Assembly: GCF_002088935.1 (NCBI RefSeq)
Contig: NZ_NCSS01000004.1
Span: 591,615-655,614, forward strand
Length of the DNA stretch: 64,000 bases
DNA from: Henriciella litoralis
GTDB lineage: Bacteria; Pseudomonadota; Alphaproteobacteria; Caulobacterales; Hyphomonadaceae
Reading direction: 5' to 3'
The position numbers and the translations under genes are program-made. Under the pieces are notes generated by a model, which saw only the letters and a list, made by a program, of their open reading frames with translations, had not been told where the DNA came from and did not search any database. Below are positions 1 through 8,432 of the stretch, piece by piece. How positions within the stretch are numbered: position 1 is the first letter of the stretch; each line of letters begins with the position of its first letter.

Positions 1-425
1 GTCTCGAAAACTATTTTGAGGGAGAGACCAAAGCCTACGGCATTTTCGAGGATCGCTTTGGCAAGGTCCGGCGACAGTTTGATGTCGACATTACCGGCAC
101 AGTTGATGGCAACACGCTCACCCTGGTGGAAGAGTTCGACTATTATGACGGCGAGCAGGACACCCGCACCTGGACCATCGAAATCCTCGGCGACGGGCGC
201 TATCGCGGCACCGCCAATGACGTGCCGGACATGGCCGAAGGCCGCGCTGTCGGAAACGCCTTCAACTGGAAATACAAGGTCGACCTGAAAGTCGGCGACG
301 ACACCTGGAATGTCGGTTTCGATGACTGGATGTACCTGCTGCAGGACGATGTGATGATCAACCGCGCCTATGTGACCCGCTATGGCATCCGCATTGGCCA
401 AGTCACAATCGCTTTCCAGAAATAG
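1..425 (+). CDS. DUF3833-like lipoprotein/envelope protein, C-terminal part
   Basis: The reading frame is open from base 3 to the stop at 423-425, so the gene begins upstream of the window. The visible 140 residues begin LENYFEGETKAYG and contain TRTWTIEILGDGRYRG and the ending IRIGQVTIAFQK. This resembles DUF3833 proteins, a family of small beta-rich proteins often carrying a lipoprotein signal; the N-terminus that would show a lipobox is outside the window. Function is unknown. The family match is by eye, from the FEG...G.F.DR.G opening and the spacing of aromatic residues. Confidence 0.7.
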   Translation, partial: LENYFEGETKAYGIFEDRFGKVRRQFDVDITGTVDGNTLTLVEEFDYYDGEQDTRTWTIEILGDGRYRGTANDVPDMAEGRAVGNAFNWKYKVDLKVGDDTWNVGFDDWMYLLQDDVMINRAYVTRYGIRIGQVTIAFQK

Positions 426-461
426 TCTGCGCGCGCCTGCGCTTTTTACATCGGCCCCTTA

Positions 462-1082
462 TCAGGACCGCAGGCTATCCTGCGGCCAGGATGGCGGACG
501 CGTTGGCCAGATAACAGGAATGCCCTGCCGGCCTTCAGCCTGCTCAAGCCGGGTCAGCCCCAGCCCGGAGGCCGCGCTGATGGCATTTGCGGCCCGTCCG
601 ACGGTCCCGAAATCCGCGGTGCCCTGTTCGGATGGCGCGCGGTCTTCCCCGAGCAGAATGCGCTGTCCGTCATGCAGGACCAGCCAGTAAGGCATCGTCG
701 TCCCCATGATGCCCACATTGGAATAGACCTCTTCGCGGCGGACGATTGCGCGAATATCGCGATAGCTGATCTCGCCTTCAAACCAGTCTGTTGGATAATG
801 GCGGGCCCGATTGGCCGGCAAAACCAGGGTCGCATGTCCACGTCTGAGACACACGCGCCACTCCTGGCGCATACGCGCGCGGCGATGCGTAGCAATCGTG
901 TAAGGAAGAAAGAGGAGCGCCAGCACGGCGCAGACCGCACTTTCCGTCCTATAGCCGAAATAAAGCAGCGTTGCTGCGCCTGCCACTGCTACTGCGAAGA
1001 GCAGCCACATCAGCAAGGCGCCGCCCATTGCGCCGATCCTCGAGCGATATCCGTATTCAAATATGGCTTGGTCGATAGTCAT
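462..1082 (-). CDS. Hypothetical inner-membrane protein with two membrane segments
   Basis: The protein is about 206 residues from the ATG at 1082; a GTG at 1097 would add five residues. Near the N-terminus two hydrophobic stretches (roughly residues 18-40 and 43-62) form a hairpin, followed by a soluble domain of about 140 residues that includes RRGHATLVLPANRARHYP and YWLVLHDGQRILLGED. The layout resembles bacterial PH-like or YcxB-like membrane proteins, but no family is recognised with certainty. It lies alone between a convergent gene on the left and the AsmA-like gene on the right. Confidence 0.6.
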   Translation of the reverse strand: MTIDQAIFEYGYRSRIGAMGGALLMWLLFAVAVAGAATLLYFGYRTESAVCAVLALLFLPYTIATHRRARMRQEWRVCLRRGHATLVLPANRARHYPTDWFEGEISYRDIRAIVRREEVYSNVGIMGTTMPYWLVLHDGQRILLGEDRAPSEQGTADFGTVGRAANAISAASGLGLTRLEQAEGRQGIPVIWPTRPPSWPQDSLRS

Positions 1083-1200
1083 TGATCTTGCGTCCACTTC
1101 CCACGTCAGAACAAATACCTGTCATGAGCCGCAAGAAGCATGCCGGATTAACGAAACCTCTGAAATTCAACGCAATTCGAGCATGAAATTTTGATGACGA

Positions 1201-3000
1201 TTATTGCGGAGCCTGTGCGCTCGCCTCAGCCTCAGCCAGCAAGGCCCCGCACGGCGCATCGCTTGCCATACCGGGCTCGATGAAGGGCAAAGCCGCGAGG
1301 CCGCCACTCAAGGATCCAAGCACTGCGGCAATCCCAAATTGTGCCAGAGTGGACGCGCTGATCGGCTGAATTTGGGGGTTACGCAAAGTGCCACCAATCG
1401 AAACATCCCCAATCAAGGTGCCAAGCGAAGCATCTTTTGCGTCTGATCGCAGGCTAAGCTTCAGGGTCTCGTCGCCAAGATTTATATCGCCGCGCAGGAC
1501 CACCACACTGTCATCTGTATCAACGACGGCAGGGTCCAGCGTTCCAATGCCACCTGTGAAATCAATCGCAACGGCAGCGCAGCGCGCATTTGCATAGGTG
1601 CGGTTGTCCGCGCTTTCACCAAGCAGCGTTATCGCCTCACCGATATCGAGCGCGGCCCCTTCTGCCGCAAGCGCCAGAATGTCAGCGTCCCTGGACCAGA
1701 GAGCGACATTTCCCTCAAGCCCGGCGGCCGCTTGCTGAAACCCGTTGCCCGGCGCACTGATATTGAACTTCCCATCGGCGGTTCCGCGCAGATAGGGCGA
1801 CAGCGAAAGGTTGTCGAACGGAACGCCGTCCAGCGTGCCTTGCGCCGTCGTGAAGGCTGGCGATTGTGACCCGTCCAGCGTGGCATAGGCGGTCAAGACG
1901 CCTTCAACAAATGACATCTGAAGCAGTGGAGCGCGGACAACCCGGCCATCAATATCGAAATCCATTTTGAGCCCGCGCACATCGAACACGGAGTCCGTGA
2001 CGCTCTCGGCGGTATATTTGATCGTGCCATCCACAGCGTCGAGCCGCGAGAAATCGATCACGCCATTGGGGATTAGCCGGTCGCTGCGCTCATAGGCAGC
2101 GCGCGCCTTCTGCTGCACGGGTCCGCTGGTTTCTGCTTCGCCCACGCCGATCGGAATACCGAAGACGATACCAAGATCGTCTGCGTCGAGCGTCTGAGAC
2201 GTCAGATCAGCGCGAATAAAGGGCGTATCGCGCGCCGGGTCCACATCGACCTTGCCGGACAGATCGCTATCGCCAATTCTGGTCTCGGGCAAAATCTCGA
2301 ACGCCCAGGATTTTTCGCCGACATCCACCATCATCACGATATCGAAGGGCGGTGTATCCGGCGCGGCCAGCCCGGCGAGGCTTGCGAGATCGGCGAAATT
2401 TTCGCCGGTCATTTTCAGACGCCCATCAATATGGCTCGCCGCCTGCTTTGTCCCACCTTCAAATTCCAGCGTTGAGTTCGCGCCAGTCGCATAGACGCTC
2501 AGCGTGCCTGACCTCAGCGACCCGGCGCCGTCGCGTACATAGATGGTCCGCCGCCCATCGGCGTCCTCGATCCGCACCTCGATGTCGGCCACATTGATCT
2601 CGTCGACAATGCGGCTGTAGTCATTAAGGCTCTTATCGTCCTTGCCGTTGTCTTCGCTGTCGCTCGCAAAGCGCACATATCCGTCATTGGCCTTCAGCCG
2701 TGAAACCCAGCTGATAAATGGCAGGAAGCCGAGCGGGTTTGTCCGCATCTCCAGCTCCGCCACTTGCAGACGGTCTGGCAGGCTGACCTCATCGGCAACG
2801 ACCGTGGTAATGGCCGGAAACTTCGCATGCGCCTGCCCGACGCTGGAGCCTTCAGGCCCCCATTGGCCGAGCGCCCAGTTCGCCATCGGCGTGCCAAAGC
2901 GCGGCTGGGTCATGGCCAGAAGAAAGAGGACCGCGATCACCAGCAGCGCCGCGATGACCATCAAAATGATCTTGAATGTCCTGATGACGGTGGCCTGCAT
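1201..3000 (-). CDS. AsmA-like envelope protein
   Basis: This 599-residue protein starts with one N-terminal membrane anchor (about residues 9-31, FKIILMVIAALLVIAVLFL) followed by a long, beta-rich periplasmic region with repeated amphipathic strands. The C-terminal part has LSLRSDAKDASLGTLIGDV and IGGTLRNPQIQP, typical of AsmA-family proteins, where these motifs precede the conserved GG(L)A-containing end. AsmA-like proteins bridge the periplasm and are linked to phospholipid transport and outer-membrane homeostasis. The exact member cannot be given. It is divergent from the helicase gene, with about 107 bases between them. Confidence 0.75.
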   Translation of the reverse strand: MQATVIRTFKIILMVIAALLVIAVLFLLAMTQPRFGTPMANWALGQWGPEGSSVGQAHAKFPAITTVVADEVSLPDRLQVAELEMRTNPLGFLPFISWVSRLKANDGYVRFASDSEDNGKDDKSLNDYSRIVDEINVADIEVRIEDADGRRTIYVRDGAGSLRSGTLSVYATGANSTLEFEGGTKQAASHIDGRLKMTGENFADLASLAGLAAPDTPPFDIVMMVDVGEKSWAFEILPETRIGDSDLSGKVDVDPARDTPFIRADLTSQTLDADDLGIVFGIPIGVGEAETSGPVQQKARAAYERSDRLIPNGVIDFSRLDAVDGTIKYTAESVTDSVFDVRGLKMDFDIDGRVVRAPLLQMSFVEGVLTAYATLDGSQSPAFTTAQGTLDGVPFDNLSLSPYLRGTADGKFNISAPGNGFQQAAAGLEGNVALWSRDADILALAAEGAALDIGEAITLLGESADNRTYANARCAAVAIDFTGGIGTLDPAVVDTDDSVVVLRGDINLGDETLKLSLRSDAKDASLGTLIGDVSIGGTLRNPQIQPISASTLAQFGIAAVLGSLSGGLAALPFIEPGMASDAPCGALLAEAEASAQAPQ

Positions 3001-3107
3001 ACAAGGGATAACGCATCGGCAGCGCGTCGGTTCTCGCCAATTGACTGTCGCCGCCCATTAAAGACCTGCCGCAGCTTGCCCCTGCCATTGGCGGCGGTTC
3101 CTGCTAT

Positions 3108-5450
3108 ATGTTCTCTATGAGTTCCAGCCCGAATCGACAGCCTTCCATCTCCGAGATGGCCTCCGCCCGCGCGCCGCGCCCTGACACTGGCGCGAGCTAT
3201 CTCGATGGCCTCAACCCCGAGCAGCGCGAAGCGGTCGAGACGACTGAAGGCCCACTGCTCGTGCTGGCCGGTGCGGGCACAGGCAAGACGCGCGTTCTGA
3301 CGACCCGTCTCGCCCATATCATCGCCAACAAGCTCGCCTGGCCGAGCCAGACGCTGACCGTCACCTTCACCAACAAGGCCGCCCGCGAAATGCGCGAACG
3401 CGCCATGCATCTCATTGGCGATGCCGGTGAGGGCCTTCGATGGCTCGGTACGTTCCACTCGATCAGCGCGCAGATCCTTCGCCGTCACGCCGAACTGGCG
3501 GGCCTCAAATCCAGCTTCACCATCCTCGACACAGATGACGTCATCCGCCTCTGCAAGCAGATCATCGAAGCCGAAGGCATCGACACCAAGCGCTGGACGC
3601 CGCGCCACCTCGCCGCCACCATCGACGGCTGGAAAAACCGCGCCCTCGTCCCAGCCAAAGTCCCCAAGGATGAGGCCTGGAACTTCGCCGACGGCAAGGC
3701 CATCAAGCTCTACGACATCTACCAGTCACGCCTGAAAGTCCTCAATGCCTGCGACTTTGGCGACTTGCTGATCCACAACATCACCATCTTCCAGGACAAT
3801 CCGGACCTGCTCGCAGACTATCATAAGCGGTTCAAATACATCCTGGTTGACGAGTATCAGGATACCAACGTCGCCCAGTATCTCTGGCTGCGCCTGCTCG
3901 CGCGCGGCTCCAGTAACATCTGCTGCGTCGGCGATGACGACCAGTCGATCTATGGCTGGCGCGGCGCCGAGGTCGACAACATCCTGCGCTTCGAGAAGGA
4001 TTTTCCGGGCGCCAAAGTCATCCGGCTTGAGCGCAATTACCGCTCGACCAAGCATATCCTTGCGGCCGCCTCCTCCGTCATCGGCTACAATAAGGGCCGG
4101 CTCGGCAAGACGCTCTATGTCGGCGAGGAAACCTCCGCAGACCCGGACGCCGACAAGGTCAAGGTCCGCGGCCTCTGGGATGGGGAGGCAGAGTCGCGGC
4201 TCATCTGCGACGATATCGAAAACTATGTGAACAAGGGCGGCCAGTATGAAGACTGCGCCATCCTGGTGCGCGCTTCCTGGCAGATGCGCCTCTTCGAAGA
4301 GCGCCTCATCATGCTGGGCATCCCCTACCGCGTCATCGGCGGCCCGCGCTTCTTTGAGCGCGCCGAGATCCGCGATGCCCTCGCCTATCTCCGCCTCGTC
4401 CGCAGCCCCGATGATGACCTCGCCTTTGAGCGCGTCGTCAATCAGCCCAAGCGCGGCATTGGCGCAACCACGATCCAGAAACTGCAGACCTTCGCACGCG
4501 CGGATGGCCGCTCGCTCTTCACGCTGACGCCCATGGTGCTGCAGACCGATGAGATCAAAGGCCCCGCCAAGCGCGGCCTCGTCACTTTCATCGACCAGAT
4601 CAATCTCTGGCGCGACCGCCTCAATAATGGCATGCCTCACCACGAACTCGCGCAGGTCATCCTCGACGAGAGCGGCTATACCGACATGCTCCAGAAGGAC
4701 AGGTCCCCGCAGGCGCAGACCCGCCTCGACAATTTGAAAGAGCTGATCCACGCCATCGGCCAGTTCGACAGCCTCGCAGGCTTTCTCGAACATGTGCAGC
4801 TGGTCATGGATGTCGGTGGGCAATCGTCCGGCAATGAAGTCCAGATCCTCACCCTGCACGCCGCCAAGGGACTTGAATGGCCGATGGTCTTCCTGCCGGG
4901 CTGGGAGGAAGAGGTCTTCCCGTCCCGCCGCTCGCTCGATGAAAGCGGCATGAAGGGCCTCGAGGAAGAACGCCGCCTCGCCTATGTCGGCATCACCCGC
5001 GCGCGCGAAAAATGCTCGATCAGCTTCGTCGCCAACCGCATGATTTTCGGGCGTTGGCAATCGGTCCTGCCGTCCCGCTTTGTAGACGAGCTACCGCATG
5101 AGCATGTCGAAGCCGTCAGCGAGACCGGCTATTCCACCATGCCGGGCGGCGATACCGGCTTTCAGGGCACGATCGAGGATCTGGGTGAGCGCAGCTCCTA
5201 CAACTCCCCCGGCTGGCGCCGCCTGAAAGAGAACGCCAATAAAGGCTCAAAGACCGGCCCCATCATCGACGGCAAGGCCGAACTCATCGCCACAAGCGCC
5301 GGCAAATCCGGCTTCCGCATCGGCCAACGCGTCCACCACGACAAATTCGGCTACGGCCAAGTGCTCGCGGCGGACGGGACAAAGCTACAGGTGAACTTCG
5401 AGAAAGCCGGGTTGAAGAAGGTGATCTCCACGTTTGTGACGGGGGTATAG
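3108..5450 (+). CDS. uvrD: UvrD/PcrA-type ATP-dependent DNA helicase
   Basis: A superfamily 1A 3'-5' helicase of 780 residues acting in nucleotide excision and mismatch repair. Visible motifs: Q-motif LNPEQREAV (about 36-44), Walker A GAGTGKT (55-61), motif II VDEYQDTN, motif III GDDDQSIYGWRGA, motif IV region RLERNYRS, motif V LTLHAAKGLEWP and motif VI VGITRAREK. The C-terminal 46 residues form the Tudor-like fold seen in PcrA/UvrD (RVGQRVHHDKFGYG type). Start at ATG 3108; ATG 3117 is an alternative. The 3' end of this gene is present a second time downstream at 5899-6048. Confidence 0.95.
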   Translation: MFSMSSSPNRQPSISEMASARAPRPDTGASYLDGLNPEQREAVETTEGPLLVLAGAGTGKTRVLTTRLAHIIANKLAWPSQTLTVTFTNKAAREMRERAMHLIGDAGEGLRWLGTFHSISAQILRRHAELAGLKSSFTILDTDDVIRLCKQIIEAEGIDTKRWTPRHLAATIDGWKNRALVPAKVPKDEAWNFADGKAIKLYDIYQSRLKVLNACDFGDLLIHNITIFQDNPDLLADYHKRFKYILVDEYQDTNVAQYLWLRLLARGSSNICCVGDDDQSIYGWRGAEVDNILRFEKDFPGAKVIRLERNYRSTKHILAAASSVIGYNKGRLGKTLYVGEETSADPDADKVKVRGLWDGEAESRLICDDIENYVNKGGQYEDCAILVRASWQMRLFEERLIMLGIPYRVIGGPRFFERAEIRDALAYLRLVRSPDDDLAFERVVNQPKRGIGATTIQKLQTFARADGRSLFTLTPMVLQTDEIKGPAKRGLVTFIDQINLWRDRLNNGMPHHELAQVILDESGYTDMLQKDRSPQAQTRLDNLKELIHAIGQFDSLAGFLEHVQLVMDVGGQSSGNEVQILTLHAAKGLEWPMVFLPGWEEEVFPSRRSLDESGMKGLEEERRLAYVGITRAREKCSISFVANRMIFGRWQSVLPSRFVDELPHEHVEAVSETGYSTMPGGDTGFQGTIEDLGERSSYNSPGWRRLKENANKGSKTGPIIDGKAELIATSAGKSGFRIGQRVHHDKFGYGQVLAADGTKLQVNFEKAGLKKVISTFVTGV

Positions 5451-5456
5451 GTGGCA
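5307..5456 (+). repeat. Direct repeat copy A: uvrD 3' end plus GTG start context
   Basis: These 150 bases cover the last codons of uvrD, its TAG stop and the following GTGGCA, which is the start of the next gene. The same 150 bases recur at 5899-6048 with differences almost only at third codon positions (one conservative change, Ile to Val). Copy A is the functional end of the helicase gene. Confidence 0.9.
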
Positions 5457-5882
5457 GTCAACAAGAACGATTCAAATGACTATGAGACGTCTTCCTTCTT
5501 TTCTGTAACGGCTCAGGATCTTGATCCGAACAATGTTACCAGGCTTCTAGGAATACAGCCCCGGAAGTCGTCAAACACGCTTGAACAACGGAAGAAATCG
5601 ATCAACCCGGCGCACCGCTTCTGGCACTTCAGCACACCTGAAAGCGCTGCCCTCAAACACCGTTCAGTTGAAGATGCGATACTGGCGCTCTTTGAAAAAG
5701 GAGCGCTCAACGTGGATTTGGTCGCTCAGCTGCCCGCAACGTGGGACAAAGAGATCATCATCACAGCTTTCACCGATGAGCGACCTTGCTTCGCACTTTC
5801 GCCGGCTACTGCGGCGCTGCTCGGAAAAGCTGGAATTCTGATTGTAATATCAGTCTATGCTGGTCCGGAAAGCGAAGATTGA
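5451..5882 (+). CDS. DUF4279-domain protein (immunity-like)
   Basis: This 143-residue protein starts at a GTG placed immediately after the uvrD stop codon. Its motifs (SVTAQDLDPNNVTRLLGIQP near the N-terminus and HRFWHFSTP) match the DUF4279 family, where proteins begin with a strand, then LDPdeiT..LGi.P, then W.f. DUF4279 proteins are often found as single immunity-type genes near polymorphic toxin loci; no toxin is visible here. Placement directly behind uvrD and between two copies of the uvrD 3' end points to acquisition as a cassette. Codon use is less GC3-rich than in the helicase. Confidence 0.75.
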   Translation: MAVNKNDSNDYETSSFFSVTAQDLDPNNVTRLLGIQPRKSSNTLEQRKKSINPAHRFWHFSTPESAALKHRSVEDAILALFEKGALNVDLVAQLPATWDKEIIITAFTDERPCFALSPATAALLGKAGILIVISVYAGPESED

Positions 5883-5898
5883 TGACAGACTCATCGAG

Positions 5899-6048
5899 TC
5901 CGGCTTCCGCGTCGGCCAACGCGTCCACCATGACAAATTCGGCTACGGACAGGTGCTGGCCGCTGACGGCACAAAGCTGCAGGTGAACTTTGAGAAGGCC
6001 GGGCTGAAGAAGGTGATCTCTACGTTTGTGACGGGGGTATAGGTGGCA
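5899..6048 (+). repeat. Direct repeat copy B: second uvrD 3' end
   Basis: Second copy of the final part of uvrD, in an open frame of about 48 codons without the rest of the gene, ending in TAG followed by GTGGCA. It encodes the same Tudor-like C-terminal tail as the helicase. The differences from copy A are almost all synonymous, so this copy appears to derive from a functional uvrD of another strain and not from decay of the local one. Its far end provides the GTG start of the next small gene. Confidence 0.9.
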
Positions 6049-6423
6049 TTCATACCTGTGGAGAAGAGGCTCGATGAGCAGCTGCAAGTTCCTGATCTGT
6101 GGCGGCCAGCATTGAAACAGCTCGCTGATTTCATGGTACTGGGATTGTCACCCGGCGCAGACCCGCTTGTAGCGATGGGTTCCATTGACGAGGACATCCT
6201 CAAAATCAGCCGAGGCAACATCAAAGCGTATCCTGATCCGCTCGGTGAACTGGCTGAAAGTGCGTGGAGCACGTCCGTTTCTTACTGGATAGGCGATTGC
6301 TGGAAGTTGCTAATCGATCTCACCGCCGCGGACGGCACTGTCACCGATCTGGTTCTTCATGCGGAAGTCAAGGAAACTGAGAGCGGCTACGCGATTGAGC
6401 CGGGACTGATTTATGTGCCTTAG
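6043..6423 (+). CDS. Small DUF7668-like, possibly immunity-type protein
   Basis: The 126-residue protein starts at a GTG directly following the TAG of the second uvrD tail, exactly as the preceding gene does after the true uvrD. It contains YWIGDCWKLLIDLTAADG and LVLHAEVKE, a pattern I associate with DUF7668-type small proteins, many of which lie in toxin-immunity neighbourhoods. The family assignment is tentative. It is probably translated by coupling to the upstream frame. No partner toxin is visible. Confidence 0.6.
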   Translation: MAFIPVEKRLDEQLQVPDLWRPALKQLADFMVLGLSPGADPLVAMGSIDEDILKISRGNIKAYPDPLGELAESAWSTSVSYWIGDCWKLLIDLTAADGTVTDLVLHAEVKETESGYAIEPGLIYVP

Positions 6424-6444
6424 GCCCGGACGGTTTTAGCCGCT

Positions 6445-6520
6445 TCATCCTTCGACAAGCTCAGGATGAGGGTGCATGTTGGAAGGCCCCCATAGGCCTC
6501 ACCCTGAGCCTGTCGAAGGG
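6445..6520. repeat. REP-like inverted repeat
   Basis: An inverted pair carries CCTTCGACAAGCTCAGG (6449-6465) on the left arm and CCTGAGCCTGTCGAAGG (6503-6519) on the right arm, separated by about 37 bases. The arms are near-perfect reverse complements. Such CTTCGACAAGCTCAGG/CCTGAGC(C/T)TGTCGAAGG palindromes are frequent intergenic elements in alphaproteobacteria. The space between 6424 and 6673 holds no other recognisable feature. Confidence 0.75.
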
Positions 6521-6673
6521 CGAGGCCCATCCCCCGGCCACAGGCAAAACGCTTTCTCTTCTCCCGCACCCGGGAGAAGGGAGCTCAGCCGGCCACCAAC
6601 GCGCTTACAAACCAACGCCCCACAGCCCGCATGGTGAGCGAAGTCGAACCACACGGGCGCGCGCGCCAAGATC

Positions 6674-7141
6674 TCACCCCACCCGCCGGTAAATCTCCGT
6701 GCGCAGCTCTGCCTCCGGCACCACGCCAGGATCGTCGACATAGAGCTCCCACATTGGCAGGCCCTTGGTGATGCCCCAGTCGAGCATGTCATCCCAGAGC
6801 TGTTTGTGGCTCACATGCAGGGTCTGATAAGAGCCGACATGGGTATCCATCGCCGCGTCGCCTTCGGGGATGAATCCCTGCTTCACATTGCCAGACGCCT
6901 TGAGCGCATCCTTCTCGCTGACGAAAATACCGGTGCGGAACGCCAGACGTTCATTGCCAGGCATCTCGACATAGACGGCAACCGGCATGCTAAGCGGCGC
7001 AATGTCGTGCGCCTGCAGAAAAGCGCCGACTTCGGCAAATCCACGGCCCATCGCTTCGGCCACGGCGGCCGCGTCGAGCTGTTCGGCATGGTCGGTATAA
7101 AGGTAATGCAGCGCGGGCAATGTGCGTCGTTCAATAGCCAT
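6674..7141 (-). CDS. GyrI-like small-molecule-binding domain protein
   Basis: This stand-alone 155-residue protein has the effector-binding fold of the GyrI/SRPBCC-type family: LPALHYLYTDH at the N-terminus, a central AVYVEMP strand and the DWGITKGLPMWELYVDDPG C-terminal block. Such proteins are the ligand-binding half of AraC/MerR regulators or stand-alone binders of hydrophobic compounds. There is no DNA-binding domain, so a direct role in transcription is unlikely. A GGAGAG ribosome-binding site lies upstream of ATG 7141. Confidence 0.8.
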   Translation of the reverse strand: MAIERRTLPALHYLYTDHAEQLDAAAVAEAMGRGFAEVGAFLQAHDIAPLSMPVAVYVEMPGNERLAFRTGIFVSEKDALKASGNVKQGFIPEGDAAMDTHVGSYQTLHVSHKQLWDDMLDWGITKGLPMWELYVDDPGVVPEAELRTEIYRRVG

Positions 7142-7244
7142 ACGACTCTCCAGGTGTCGCCGAGAGACTACCCTAAAGACTTGCCATCCACCAGCCAGCC
7201 AGAACGTTCATCAGGCTAGTTTTACTGCCCTCTACGAGACCGTC

Positions 7245-8345
7245 TTATGGCGCGCCATCGGTGAAAACAAATTCGCGATTTTCATAACGAACCGGGCGCG
7301 GCTCCGTCCCAGGGGCCTGATACGTGCCGACCGTTGGCAAATCGTTGACCCATGTGCCGGTAAAAACCTGTCCATCTGGATAGGTCAGCGTCCCCTGCCC
7401 CTGTCGATTGTCGTCCTCAAAATCGCCGACATAGACCATGCCATCAGCGTCGGTTTCAGTGCCGCTGACACGCTGGCCATCAACCCATTGGCCCGTAAAA
7501 ACCCGGCCATCAGGCCATTTATAGGTCCCTGTTCCGGACCGGACGCCCTCAGCCCATCCGCCTGTATAGAGATTGCCATTGGAATAGCGCATTTCACCCT
7601 GTCCGCTGCGCGACCAACCATCCCATTCACCGGTATAAGTCTGCCCGTTTGCCCAACGATACGTGCCCTCAACGGGGGCATCATCGGCAAATGTGGCCGT
7701 CAGCGTATCGCCTTCAAATTCGCCGGGCCCCCAGGTGTAGACGCCCTTGCCAGACATCTGGTCTTGCTTGAACGTGCCGACATATTTGTTGCCATTGGTG
7801 AAGTTCAACTCACCTTGACCGTCAAACCGCCAGGCCTCGAACCATCCTTGATAAACACGGCCATCTGACGCGCGATAGGTGCCCTGAAGCGGAAATCCTT
7901 CCACGAATGTTCCCGTCAGAACGTCGCCTGCATAGTCGCCCTCGCCAAAAGTATAGGTGCCTTGGCCGGAGTACTTTTCTTTCTTGAGCGCTCCGACATA
8001 AACGTCGCCGTCGGGGTAGGTCAGCGTGCCGTGGGTCAAGTCACCTTTGTCCAGGTTTCCCACGAAGGTGATGCCGGTCGCAAATGTGATGTTGCCCTCG
8101 CCATGCGGGATGCCGTCGACGAATCTGCCCCGATAGTCGAACAGCCAGTCACCATCGCGCTGATATCGCGCCACACCATCACCTGAGGTGCAATCGCCAC
8201 TGTTGCAGGTTTTTGTAACGGAGTCGCCGGACTGATCTTCGGTCGTATCGTCCGCCATGGCCGGCCCGGCCATCAAGCCCGTCATCGATATCAACGCCAA
8301 AAAGGCGCCGGCCAGCTTGGCGCGCAAAGCGGTCTCGGTTTTCAT
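7245..8345 (-). CDS. Secreted MORN-repeat protein
   Basis: The 366-residue protein starts at ATG 8345, behind an AAGGGGA ribosome-binding site, with a Sec signal peptide of about 31 residues ending AGPAMADD. The rest is a tandem array of MORN repeats of about 23 residues (for example YPDGDVYVGALKKEKYSGQG and FTNGNKYVGTFKQDQMSGKG), at least ten units. MORN arrays form extended beta-hairpin rods that bind lipid or protein. The sequence gives no specific partner. An open frame extends 21 codons upstream of the chosen start but lacks a signal-peptide context. Confidence 0.85.
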   Translation of the reverse strand: MKTETALRAKLAGAFLALISMTGLMAGPAMADDTTEDQSGDSVTKTCNSGDCTSGDGVARYQRDGDWLFDYRGRFVDGIPHGEGNITFATGITFVGNLDKGDLTHGTLTYPDGDVYVGALKKEKYSGQGTYTFGEGDYAGDVLTGTFVEGFPLQGTYRASDGRVYQGWFEAWRFDGQGELNFTNGNKYVGTFKQDQMSGKGVYTWGPGEFEGDTLTATFADDAPVEGTYRWANGQTYTGEWDGWSRSGQGEMRYSNGNLYTGGWAEGVRSGTGTYKWPDGRVFTGQWVDGQRVSGTETDADGMVYVGDFEDDNRQGQGTLTYPDGQVFTGTWVNDLPTVGTYQAPGTEPRPVRYENREFVFTDGAP

Positions 8346-8432
8346 AATGTCCCCTTGTGAAAATGTTGATGCGTCCCGCGTCAAATCTAGCGCACCGCGA
8401 GGTGGCAATCAAATGAACTTGAAGGGGGTGTC

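Noticed and set aside
3726..5060. Long minus-strand open frame of 444 codons inside uvrD
   Set aside because: It is the antisense shadow of a strong helicase gene in GC-rich DNA; the product is Asp/Glu/Ala-rich without motifs.
5857..6042. Separate small gene made of the second uvrD tail
   Set aside because: The 61-residue frame is the helicase C-terminus only, with start codon inside the DUF4279 gene; better read as repeat copy B.
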